Below the pieces are notes generated by a model. The model searched no databases and was not told where the DNA came from. It saw only the letters and a program-made list of their open reading frames with translations. The position numbers were made by a program, and so were the translations under genes. Positions 54,401-62,126 of a DNA stretch of 64,000 nt are shown here, one piece after another. The DNA comes from Dryocosmus kuriphilus (Eukaryota; Arthropoda; Insecta; Hymenoptera; Cynipidae): assembly GCA_038277395.1 (NCBI GenBank), contig CM076190.1:231728082-231792081 (forward strand), given 5' to 3'. Numbering within the stretch: position 1 is the stretch's first letter; every line of letters starts with the position of its first letter.

Positions 54401-54846
54401 GTCTCTTGGGTAGGGATTTTTTCTAAAGGTTGGAATTTGTGCTTGCTCGTGGGAATATTTATTATATTAGGGATATCCTTGTCAGGATCTGTTACAGGAA
54501 TTTGGGCTTTATTTGTCTCTTGGGACGGTTGTGGATCTATAGCTACTAGGGGGATTTCGCTATTTTTCCGATTTCGTGTCGCCTTGTCGTATTCTCTATC
54601 GCTTTTGAGATTGATCATACCTCCGAACTTCGGTTTTATTTTGTCGGTTTTATTTACATCCTTATTTCCTAACTTACATCTACTATCTACATTTTTACCT
54701 TCTAACTTATTACTACTATTTACATTTATCCTGTCCTTACTATCCTTTTTACTTTTATTATCCTTTTTCATACTTTCAGGTTCTGTTTTGGTTTTGAGTG
54801 AGTCTTCTGTTATTGGGGTGGGTAGGGAGTTGGGTTGCGCTTCCAT
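51403..54846 (-). CDS. pol: Gypsy pol: reverse transcriptase, RNase H, integrase (1147 aa)
   Basis: From ATG 54846 a basic low-complexity N-terminal region of about 225 residues precedes RT (motif A FISKIDLKLAYLQIPL; FGLTNAPATFQRLM; catalytic YLDD at 442-445). RNase H follows (LETDASNTGLGAVL, SASEKECLAVVWAI, TDHLALKWL). Integrase has an HHCC zinc domain (AGHLGSEKT... CMVCQRTKPG) and a D,D-35-E core: Asp864 (AADIMG), Asp925 (HTDKGTEF), Glu960 (NPTERYNR). The C-terminus is basic (LRRREIEFKKGDRVLKK). All catalytic residues are present. Motif style recalls the mdg3/Blastopia-CsRN1 side of Ty3/gypsy, by eye only. Confidence 0.95.
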   Translation of the reverse strand: MEAQPNSLPTPITEDSLKTKTEPESMKKDNKSKKDSKDRINVNSSNKLEGKNVDSRCKLGNKDVNKTDKIKPKFGGMINLKSDREYDKATRNRKNSEIPLVAIDPQPSQETNKAQIPVTDPDKDIPNIINIPTSKHKFQPLEKIPTQETNDETNTQDSPRTRNSRKKKNSDKIRSKKDQDNDRKKNSRIDKNNKEPEKVKEWVENKNRNQWINFKNRAILLNNIQDNPGIIEENNSHSSEICEGIVELNDSQQTQLKKLLEDKIKIYQGKEHRATHLTEHRIDVEGHDPIKQRYYNVSPKIRQEICKEVDKMLEQGIIRHSHSDWSNPIVMIKKPNGEYRFCLDFRKVNNITKKDLYPIPLMTEILDTLRTARFISKIDLKLAYLQIPLEENSKPITAFTVPGKGMLEFNRMPFGLTNAPATFQRLMDKIITPDLKPNVFCYLDDIIVVTENFEDHLKYLKIVLDKLNNAGLTISPDKCEFGCSEIRYLGFKVNEKGLQIDDDKIKPILNFPKPKNVKQVQRIIGMTSWYRKFIPNFSEVIEPLNRLLKKKQAWEWGLEQDEAFQKIKDLLTSAAILTCPNFTEPFQLETDASNTGLGAVLTQTIGGKNYVIGYASRALNDAETRYSASEKECLAVVWAIRKFRPYLEGYKFKVLTDHLALKWLHNLKNPTGRLARWALELLEYDYEIVYRKGSSNVVPDALSRSKEATNEAAFALASSTQKPKTNSNDQTDEWYSAKIRQIKKHPEEHENWRIRDSQLYFYRTDPLKSTLLPDSDPWKLVVPKKLRDQVLKENHDSTQAGHLGSEKTHARISEYYFWPGMYSEIIKYVKNCMVCQRTKPGNQAKIGLIGKRIIEEPWTMVAADIMGPLPTSKKGRNQYILVFVDIFTKWVEIIPIKKATGRIIESEFHKRVISRWGTPRILHTDKGTEFVNKTIRELTEKFGIRHSKTPKYYPQANPTERYNRTIKQIIKAYLENDHSTWDENIDDLQFAINTSKNATTQFTPAFLNLGRELEPLQSLKKELEPDNEIEFQSVDKWTDRLRRLQVIKEEVQKNLDQANNKQANRYNLRRREIEFKKGDRVLKKVTKLSNKADKKAGKLFDQYEGPFIIKKKVSPTIYELKNLKGKNIGEYNVNDLKLETVDNSNEV

Positions 54847-54873
54847 TGGATAGCGCGTGGGTGGGTCACCTGG

Positions 54874-55194
54874 CTACCACCAGGTCATTGAGTCATAGTC
54901 CAGAGTCATTCGTAAGCTTTTCAGCATATCTGTGCCTAATATTCCTAACGAATTAAGTTTTGGGACTAGCCTGAAAAGTACATGTTTAAACCTTTTACCT
55001 ATCACTATTGGAATGACTACCTGCCCGATTATTTCGGCTTTCCCGCCGTCGGCGACCAATAGGCAATTAGAATCCGGTTTGAGGATACTAAATTTCGCTT
55101 TTTTAATTTCTGAAATTAATTTTTCTCCTGCGTATGAGTGTGAGGCACCTGTATCTACTAATATCCTGTATGACTCATTTTCAAATCTAGTCAT
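54874..55194 (-). CDS. Gypsy aspartic protease
   Basis: From the visible ATG the frame has the active-site triplet in RILVDTGASHSYAG, the flap-like VIPIVIGKRFKHV, and GILGTDML, the hydrophobic-hydrophobic-Gly motif of retropepsins. The frame is open further upstream to about 55290, overlapping the gag end in the -1 frame, so it is probably made as a gag-pro fusion by frameshifting. It ends at a TAG (54876-54874), after which the same frame continues straight into pol. It would cleave the polyprotein. Confidence 0.85.
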   Translation of the reverse strand: MTRFENESYRILVDTGASHSYAGEKLISEIKKAKFSILKPDSNCLLVADGGKAEIIGQVVIPIVIGKRFKHVLFRLVPKLNSLGILGTDMLKSLRMTLDYDSMTWW

Positions 55195-55280
55195 AAGATG
55201 AAAACGCGTTTCTGTGGTCTCATCTTTATCCGAACTTAAATATTCTGGCGTTCCGATATTAGGTGTTATTTTATTTTCGC

Positions 55281-56417
55281 CTAATATCCGCCCTGGTAGT
55301 TTCCCTGGTTATATAAATAATAAGGACATTCCCGTTTAAAATGACCTGGCATTTTACAATAAAAACAACTCGAATCGTTATTTTCTTTTTTGCTTTCTGA
55401 ATTCGAGTTTTTTCCCGAACTATCCTCTGTTTTATTTTTTCTGTTTCCGTTATTTCCCGGATTTTGGGGTTTATTTCCAAAATTTGGTTTTTGGGGATTT
55501 TGGTTTTTATTTTCCCGTCCTGGATCTCCTTCTCTTTCGCTTGGGAATTCTATCATGGGATTATTTGGTTTTTGATTCCCTCCTAATGACATTTGGTTAA
55601 ACATTGGGAACATTTGATTGTAATTTGGGAATCTTGGTTGAAATCCTGGTGGGATTCTAGGTCTGAAATTGGGTCTTAGATTTTGTTGAAATTGAGGTTG
55701 GAAAGGTAAAAATGGAAATCTGAATGGTGGGTATGGGTATCGCTTTTTAAAAGGCTTTTTACCTTGATTATTGAGATTTCTCCCGTTATTACTTTCCTTT
55801 TTATCCTCTTTATCGGGTTCCGAATTATTCTTGTCCTTGTTTTCCTTTTGTTCCCTTTTTTCCTCTATTTTAGGTTCTGTTATTTGTAACACCTGACCTC
55901 TAATTTTCGATTTAACTAATTCTGTTTCCCATTCCTTTCCCAGTTCTTCGAGTTCATCAAATGTCTGAAAATCGTTTCTCTTTATATACATTTTATATTC
56001 TATCCGGAGGTTTTCGTATGTTCTACGCAATTCCCATTCTAGACTTTTTCTAGGGTATAATTTTGTAAAAAGCTTTCGAATTTCAGTTAAATACGTATGG
56101 ATATCCTGATTCTTTTTCTGGTTGCAAAATTTAATCTTCTGTCTAACCTCCTCCGAAAATCTTTCATCAATGTATGCGCTTGTGAAATAATCAAAAAAGT
56201 CGGATAAGTTTCTCCACGAATTTTTATTAATTGAGAACCAGTCACGTGCATCCTCAATTAATACCGCGTCTAAATTTTCTAGTATGTCGCGGTCATCTAT
56301 TTTGTACCCCCTTTTAAATCGTTTTAAATCTTCCAGGAAACTGGCTGGGCTATCCTCTTTATTATTTCTAAATTTGACTGGCCAATTTGTCATTATTTGG
56401 AATGGTGTTTGTACCAT
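55281..56417 (-). CDS. gag: Gypsy gag (capsid and nucleocapsid), 378 aa
   Basis: Starts at ATG 56417 inside the end of ORF1. Residues 1-170 form a helical capsid-type domain (SPASFLEDLKRFKRGYKI, ARDWFSINKNSWRNLSDF, FSEEVRQKI). A Lys/Glu/Asn linker is followed by a Pro/Phe/Gln-rich stretch (residues about 225-290, FRFPFLPFQPQFQQNLRPNF) and a single CCHC zinc knuckle CFYCKMPGHFKREC near the C-terminus for RNA binding. Gag multimerises into the particle that packages the element RNA. Protease follows in the -1 frame. Confidence 0.9.
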   Translation of the reverse strand: MVQTPFQIMTNWPVKFRNNKEDSPASFLEDLKRFKRGYKIDDRDILENLDAVLIEDARDWFSINKNSWRNLSDFFDYFTSAYIDERFSEEVRQKIKFCNQKKNQDIHTYLTEIRKLFTKLYPRKSLEWELRRTYENLRIEYKMYIKRNDFQTFDELEELGKEWETELVKSKIRGQVLQITEPKIEEKREQKENKDKNNSEPDKEDKKESNNGRNLNNQGKKPFKKRYPYPPFRFPFLPFQPQFQQNLRPNFRPRIPPGFQPRFPNYNQMFPMFNQMSLGGNQKPNNPMIEFPSEREGDPGRENKNQNPQKPNFGNKPQNPGNNGNRKNKTEDSSGKNSNSESKKENNDSSCFYCKMPGHFKRECPYYLYNQGNYQGGY

Positions 56418-57361
56418 TCCAAATGGGAAATATGTCGCTTGATTGTTTCGTTGTTTCTATATTCTGGTTCGTATTCATTTTCCGAACTATTTACATTATT
56501 CCGCGATCGTCTATTTAACCTTTCCCTTGATGTCAAACTTCTGCGCGGTCTGTTATTATTAGAAGTTAAATCGTATCCCTTGTCCTCGCTGGAGTCAGAG
56601 TCGTAAATTTTGAAGTCCGTTTCTTTTTCTCTTAATTTGTCTAACGATTTACTTTTAAAATTTCTATTCGGTTCTTGGGTCTTTTCCTCAAGGTTAAATT
56701 GGACTGAGTGTCTATTACGTGTTTCGTTTCTTTTATCTATATTTGTTCTTTCCGGTCTTGTTCTATCTAGTGTTTCTTTTGTAAATGAACTATGGGCCTG
56801 CGGGTTTAAATTATGTTTACGAATTCTTAATTGTTCCATTTTTTCTTTTAAAAATCTTTCTTTTTGTTTATTCATAAACTCGTTATATTCCGCGCTGTTT
56901 AGGAGTTCGTCTGTCTCTAATAAAAATTGAGTGTTGTTTTCTAAGAATGAGTCAATTTCGAATGTTTTATCGTTAATCGTCCCTAAGATTTCTCGATCTT
57001 CTGTTAAGTTTGCTTGTTGCCTGGGTAGATTTAGTGTTGGTAAATCTGTAGGGTCCCAAGCTAATGACGCATAAGGGTTAATTATTTTACTTGGTTCTTT
57101 GTTTGTAATTTCCAAGTCCCTACCTGATTTTCCCCTTTTTGTTGTTTCGTTAATATTCTTACGAAAACTCCTACCTCGTCCCACGGATCGGTTTATTATT
57201 TTGGGAATTGTACCCGTATTTGATGTTCTGTTTATTCCGGAGTCCGGAGTTGGAAGTGCTATAGCTCCTTCCAAGTCCAGACTCTCTTGATCTGTTTGAA
57301 TGTCCGTTTGTTTCGGCATTTTGTCTTTACTTATTTTTAAATTCCCTGATCTGAGTTCCAT
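56393..57361 (-). CDS. Gypsy ORF1, basic polar protein (322 aa)
   Basis: Starts at ATG 57361. The protein is hydrophilic, rich in Arg, Asn, Glu and Ser, with a basic segment SVGRGRSFRKNINETTKRGK near residues 60-80, a helical Lys/Glu region around 155-180 (NKQKERFLKEKMEQLRI) and an Arg/Ser-rich end (RPRRSLTSRERLNRRSRNN). No capsid, zinc knuckle or catalytic motif. It overlaps the capsid ORF by 25 bases in the -1 frame. Its place suggests a gag N-terminal (matrix-like) product or a separate accessory; typical gypsy elements have one gag ORF, so the split is unusual. Confidence 0.75.
   Translation of the reverse strand: MELRSGNLKISKDKMPKQTDIQTDQESLDLEGAIALPTPDSGINRTSNTGTIPKIINRSVGRGRSFRKNINETTKRGKSGRDLEITNKEPSKIINPYASLAWDPTDLPTLNLPRQQANLTEDREILGTINDKTFEIDSFLENNTQFLLETDELLNSAEYNEFMNKQKERFLKEKMEQLRIRKHNLNPQAHSSFTKETLDRTRPERTNIDKRNETRNRHSVQFNLEEKTQEPNRNFKSKSLDKLREKETDFKIYDSDSSEDKGYDLTSNNNRPRRSLTSRERLNRRSRNNVNSSENEYEPEYRNNETIKRHISHLEWYKHHSK
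56395..56424 (-). promoter_or_regulatory. RNA hairpin at the ORF1/gag overlap
   Basis: ATTTGGAATGG and CCATTCCAAAT form a perfect 11-bp stem with an 8-base loop, spanning the ORF1 stop and the gag ATG. It could influence reinitiation or frameshifting; no canonical X XXY YYZ slippery heptamer in the ORF1 frame lies upstream. Confidence 0.5.
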
Positions 57362-58576
57362 TACAGATGGGACAATCGTTATAAATTCTATTTTTCTTTC
57401 CCCTTTGTAGTATCTACGGTTGTTTGGGCTGTACAGCCGTCGATACTACATTAACCTGTAATTTAAATGTTTTGGGGACACCATATATATAATGTACGGT
57501 TCCCTATTGCTATAGTATATATATTATTTTCATAACACGATGTCCGTCTATTATTTGGACATCCTGTATGATTTTCCTTTAAACCTGTTGGCTTCGTATT
57601 TGCCAATTCTCTCTTTGGGTTTCTTAATTTACTTTAAATTTTATTTCTGATATTTCCGATAATCCCATTAATTCATGTGATCCGAAAATTTGTTTATTTT
57701 TGCTGTACGTAGCCTGGTTTGCTAAGTACAGCGCGTGACCTTTGTGCTCTCAGTACTCGCGACCTCGCGGACAGCCCGCCGTCCGGTGAGTTACCCTCTC
57801 CCGTACCGCGGTCTGTATTTCGTGCGTACACTGCACCCCCCCTGTCATGCAACTAGTCACTCTGTGACGTATGATGGCTTGTAATAAGCACTCACAATGA
57901 ATATTTCACTTTCTTATGTTTTAAATTCCTTTTCGTTAAAATTTCTTAAATTCGAAGTTAAATTCTAGACTGGCATTTTACTTATATTTCCAGTCTCTCT
58001 GAGTTCGAAAATTGTATTTATTTTAGTCCCAACCAACTTTGTTTTGCCTGTATTAAGCGTGACCTTGTACTGCCCAATTAAACGTTTAATGCGAATTTTA
58101 TCTTACTGTAGGTTTCTTAAGTTATTTCTATTCCAACTTTCGATTATATTCTTTCCTTTACCGGTTTCAAAACTTTATTACTTCCCAACCCATTTTAAAA
58201 TTTTATTCTTTTTTACATTCAACAGTTTTTCGAAATTTTGTTTTCTTATAGCACTTTTTCTTTTAAATAATCTTCCGTTTCGGTTTTCCCACCCTTTTTT
58301 AACTCACCCCACTGTCCCTTTTACTACAGTACGGTACGAATTCGAAACATGGTTAAATTATCATATATCAACAAGTCAATCATATTCTCAAAATTATCAT
58401 ATACTATGCATGAAAAATGTAATAATCCTATTATAGAATGGCACAGGCGGGAGACATGGCATGCAACATTGGAGTAAGGTGTCACAGTTTGGAGTTTGGG
58501 TTTGTGCTTTCCCAATCTTGGCGGGATGAGGAGGGAGATTAGGGAATTTTTTTGGGTTTTTTAGTTGGGCGCCAGG
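57362..58576 (-). other. Gypsy untranslated leader
   Basis: About 1.2 kb with no long sense frame between primer-binding site and the first ORF. A GC-rich island (about 57740-57840) lies in its middle. A leader this long could hold packaging, splice-donor or internal-initiation signals, none of which I can assign. Confidence 0.6.
58561..58574 (-). other. Gypsy primer-binding site (tRNA-Lys type)
   Basis: The minus strand reads TGGCGCCCAACTAA two bases inside the 5' LTR; TGGCGCCCAAC matches the 3' end complement of insect tRNA-Lys as used by many gypsy elements. Confidence 0.75.
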
Positions 58577-58954
58577 TGTAGAGCATGGGATCTCACCGGG
58601 GAAGGGAGAGGATGTGGACGCCAAGATCAGGTTAAACACAATGAAAAAGACAAGGTTATATAAAAGACATGTATTTCCACTTACTACAAGTCGACCAACC
58701 TAGAGACCACAGTCTGGGAATGTGATGATACTCAACTACAACTTGCGTCCAATACAAGTAACTGGCTAAAGAGCCGAAAAGAGACCAAGACTAGACTGAG
58801 TGACTGTCTACTGACTACTCACGACTGACTGACTACTGACTGCCCGAGCGACGCGAGCCGCCGCCAGCCACACGCACGGGATCCCTCGTGGATTCCCGGG
58901 CGGGTTCGGCGCAGGGTCCCGTCGCTCGGGCATCCATGTAACATTTATGTCACA
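58577..58954 (-). repeat. Gypsy 5' LTR
   Basis: Starts (minus) TGTGACATAAATG and ends CATGCTCTACA. Contains a TATATAAAAG-like promoter-type box (plus-strand GGTTATATAAAAGACATG is antisense, so the sense core is uncertain). By eye identical to the other LTR. Confidence 0.95.
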
Positions 58955-59015
58955 AGTTCTAGTCAGTTTGAAAGGTGTTGAGGAATTTTAGAAGTTTTGA
59001 AGAGAATACAAAATA

Positions 59016-60327
59016 CGAGGTGTGATCAAAAAGTAAGGTGACTTTTTGAATTTCGTGTGATGCATACAGTCGATATTCGTTTTATTTTTTTCTTATGTTG
59101 GTACACTCGTCCCAAACATATGTGCACAGTTTCAGCTATATAGCGTTTTTTGTTTGCTTGTGAGAGGCATAAAGATTAGAAGTGCTTTGCGTGCTCGGCG
59201 ATTTTCTGCTGTCGAAAAAAGTGGATCAAAGGATTTGCATCCAATGTAAAAAATGGAATTACGTGCTCCAAACACTTGAAATGTTGACAGTGGCATACGG
59301 TGAGTGTACTCTGAGTAAAAAAAATGTCTATAAGTGGTACAAGCTCTTTCGGGAAGGCCGAGAAAATTTTAATGACGAAGCTCACCCTGGACGTCCCAGA
59401 ACATCAACAACTGATGAAAGCGTTGAAGAGGTAAAGAAAATAGTGTTGGCGAATCGTCGAATTACCATTAGAGAAGTTGCTGATGATGTCGGCATCTCGT
59501 TTGGCTCGTGCCAAGCAATTTTAGTGGATATTTTGGGCATGAGACGTGTGCCAGCGAAGTTTGTTCCGAAATTGCTAAATTTGGACCAAAAGAACCATCG
59601 CGTGAGCATCGCTCAGGAGCTATTCAATGAGGTTAACGGCGACCCAGACTTGGTCAAAAGGATCATAAAAGGTGGTGAAACATGGGTATATGGTTATGAC
59701 ATCGAAATTAGGCTCAATGGCACAGTGGAAGCATTTTGGATCACCTAGGCCAAAAAAAGCACACCAAGTTCGATCAAATGTCAAGGTTTTGCTTACCGTT
59801 TTCTTCGATTATCATGGCGTAGTGCATCAGGAGTTCTTACCACAAGGTCGTAAGTTTATAGAGAGTATTAGCTTGAAGTTATGCACCGTTTGCGTGAAGC
59901 AATACAAGAAACACGTCTGGAACTGTGGAAAAACTAATCATGGTTATTGCACCACGATAATGTGCCAGCTCACACGTCATTGCTTGTTCGTAATTTTTTG
60001 ACCAATAAAAACACCATAATCACGCCTCAGCCACCGTATTCACCAGATTTGGCTCCCTGCGACCTTCTCCTGTTTCCAAAACTGAAAGGACCCATGAATG
60101 GACGGCGTTTTGCGACGATTGTGGAGATAAAAACCGCATCGCTGGAAGAGCTGAAGACTATACCAAAAAGTGCTTATCAGAAATGCTTTGAGGATTGGAA
60201 AAAGCGCTGACACAAATGTATTATATCCGAGGTGGATTACTTTGAATGGGACAACATCATTGTTGATGAATAAATAAATATTTTTTGATAAAAATGAAAA
60301 GTCACCTTACTTTTTGATCACACCTCG
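59016..60327 (+). mobile_element. mariner element 2 (1312 bp)
   Basis: Perfect or nearly perfect terminal repeats CGAGGTGTGATCAAAAAGTA / TACTTTTTGATCACACCTCG with TA target duplications at 59014-59015 and 60328-60329. Same family as the element at 26535. Confidence 0.95.
59182..60230 (+). pseudogene. mariner transposase 2, frameshifted
   Basis: The frame begins near 59182-59220 (KVDQRICIQC). It carries both helix-turn-helix motifs (CTLSKKNVYKWYKLFREGRE; RRITIREVADDVGISFGSCQ) and the HPGRPRTSTTDE linker. The first catalytic Asp is lost (KGGETW for GDETW). It shifts frame at about 59735 and 59940; the second Asp (LHHDNVPAHTS) and third (LAPCDLLLFPKLK) are present, so this was a DD34D-type enzyme. 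The last block KSAYQKCFEDWKKR ends before the right TIR. Confidence 0.9.
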
Positions 60328-60414
60328 TATTTCAGAAGAGTAAAAAGTAAGGACGAGTTCGTTATCCAGGCGTTTTAACCAGTGCTTGTGGTTTTATCCA
60401 TCAACATACGGCAG

Positions 60415-60720
60415 GGAGTAAAATTGTTCATCTCAAAAAAATCTACAAATTTGGTTAAAACATTTTTTGATAAAATGCACGGTTTTTGTTTTAATAGAGA
60501 AAATGTTATTGAAAGCAAGTAACTGCCGTTTCTTGCCAATATATTGAAGATTCGAAAAAAATGATAATAGACAAAGTTGTTCAACTCAAAATGATCTACA
60601 AATTTTTTAAAGCCATTTTTCGATAAAATATTCGATTTCTGTTTTAATCGAGAAAACATCATTGATAAAACTAAAAATACTGTTTTCATATAGAAATTTG
60701 GTACAGTGGATGATCTCTTC
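60415..60720. repeat. Two-unit tandem repeat of about 165 bp
   Basis: ATCTACAAATTT, GATAAAAT.C.GTTTTTGTTTTAATAGAGAAAA and ATTGAAA occur twice (around 60438 and 60594). Confidence 0.7.
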
Positions 60721-60839
60721 AAAAAAAATGTTTACAATTTTGACTAGTATCTGTAAATCTTCTGTCAAGGCTATTAATTACTACTGTATCGGACGTTAGT
60801 GAATAACGGTTTCACATCAAGTGAAAGTAATACTCGGTC

Positions 60840-61040
60840 ATTATCTAATATAACATTATATTCTAACAATAAAATCATATAACATTATTATTTATATTTT
60901 ATTTTTTATTACTCTTTTAAATATTATATATATATATATATATACATATTTATATTATCTTATATTATATATTTTTTTATTATTATTATTATATATACAC
61001 ATATATGGGGCATTCTCCGTGAAATAAGCCACCCCCCCCC
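60840..61040. repeat. AT microsatellites and a C-run
   Basis: TATATATATATA at 60927-60945, ATTATTATTATT at 60977-60990 and a C-run at about 61031-61043. Confidence 0.85.
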
Positions 61041-61119
61041 CCCTCACACTTCAATTTTTGAGATAAATGGACCCTATAGGGATCAAAATTTTTGTTGAAG
61101 CTTCTAGTTTTTAGCGCCG

Positions 61120-61560
61120 TATGGTACTTTTTGTTTTTCAAAATGGCGGACCAACAATGGCCGCCACAAGAAGAAAACTGCGAAATTTAATTGCTTATTT
61201 TTTATCTGATTCTTATAAAAAATTAATTTTCACCCTTCCTATTCACTTTTCAGGTATTTTTGTGGTCGCTGATTATGAATTCTGTATTAGTTTAAAAAAA
61301 TTTCAAGATGGCGAATCCAATATGGCCGCTGAAAACTGTAAAAGTCATTTTCTGTCATAAAAGTACGAGTTGGGTATGCAGTAAAGGGGTTTCGTGGTCG
61401 CTGATTACAAATTTTGTATTAGTTTTTAAAAATATCAAGATGGTGAGTTCAAAATGGCCGCTGAAAAGTGCAAAAAATCATTTTGTGTCATAAAAGTAAG
61501 AGTTTGATATGCAATAAAGGGTTTTCGGGGTCGCTGATTTCTGATTCAAGATGCCGTACA
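61120..61560. repeat. 132-bp tandem repeat with AAGATGGCG motif
   Basis: GTGGTCGCTGATTA...AATTTTGTATTAGTTT and CAAGATGG...ATGGCCGCTGAAAA recur with periods of 132 and 133 bases (TCGC landmark at 61266, 61398, 61531). Such GATGGCGGA..CAA.ATGGC repeats are familiar from several insect genomes, probably non-autonomous element sequence. Confidence 0.8.
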
Positions 61561-61820
61561 TTTTGTAGTGCTACTAATAATAACAAGAAGATGCAGCATT
61601 GATTTATGTGTTTATGTGCTGTCGGCAATATCATTACCCAATGTGCACCACGAGGAGGTTTCGCGATTGGTCTTGCATACCACTTTAAACTGTCTGTTTA
61701 TGAACTGCCGTAATTAATTCAAATATATTTTTTTAACTAGTTCAAAAGACCTCGCACACTTTATATTAATATCCGGCCTCAGTCAAATTGGTTGAAATTG
61801 TAATATAATGCGCACATTTA

Positions 61821-62035
61821 CATTTGTTTCTGAATTTCATGCAGTTCTAAAACATAAGACGCTCACTCACATTTTCATTTGTTTCTGAATTTCATTCAGT
61901 TATGAAACATAAGACGATCACGCACGTTGTCATTTGTTTTTGAATTTCATTCAGTTATGAAACATAAGACGATCACGCACGTTGTCATTTGTTTTTGAAT
62001 TCCATGTAGCTATGAATCGTAAGACGCTCACGCAC
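61821..62035. repeat. 55-bp tandem repeat, four units
   Basis: CATTTGTTTCTGAATTTCAT begins at 61821, 61876, 61931 and 61986; each unit ends in GAAACATAAGACGATCACGC-like sequence. It stops about 90 bases before the start codon of the next ORF. Confidence 0.9.
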
Positions 62036-62126
62036 ATATAATTATAATTCAGCAGAAGTTCGCAAGCTTTCTATAGAGATTAACTTTGACTTTTTAATTA
62101 CTTTAAAAAATCGCCTTTTAGTTAAA

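Larger units (their letters stand above)
49770..58954 (-). mobile_element. Full-length young Ty3/gypsy element with accessory ORFs (9.2 kb)
   Basis: Identical 378-base LTRs (49770-50147 and 58577-58954), a 4-base target duplication AGTT (49766-49769 and 58955-58958), a tRNA-Lys-type primer-binding site and a 19-G polypurine tract frame the element. Reading right to left: LTR, 1.2-kb leader, basic gag-like ORF, capsid/nucleocapsid ORF, protease, pol, two short zinc-finger ORFs, LTR. All main frames are open. LTR identity points to a very recent insertion. Confidence 0.95.
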
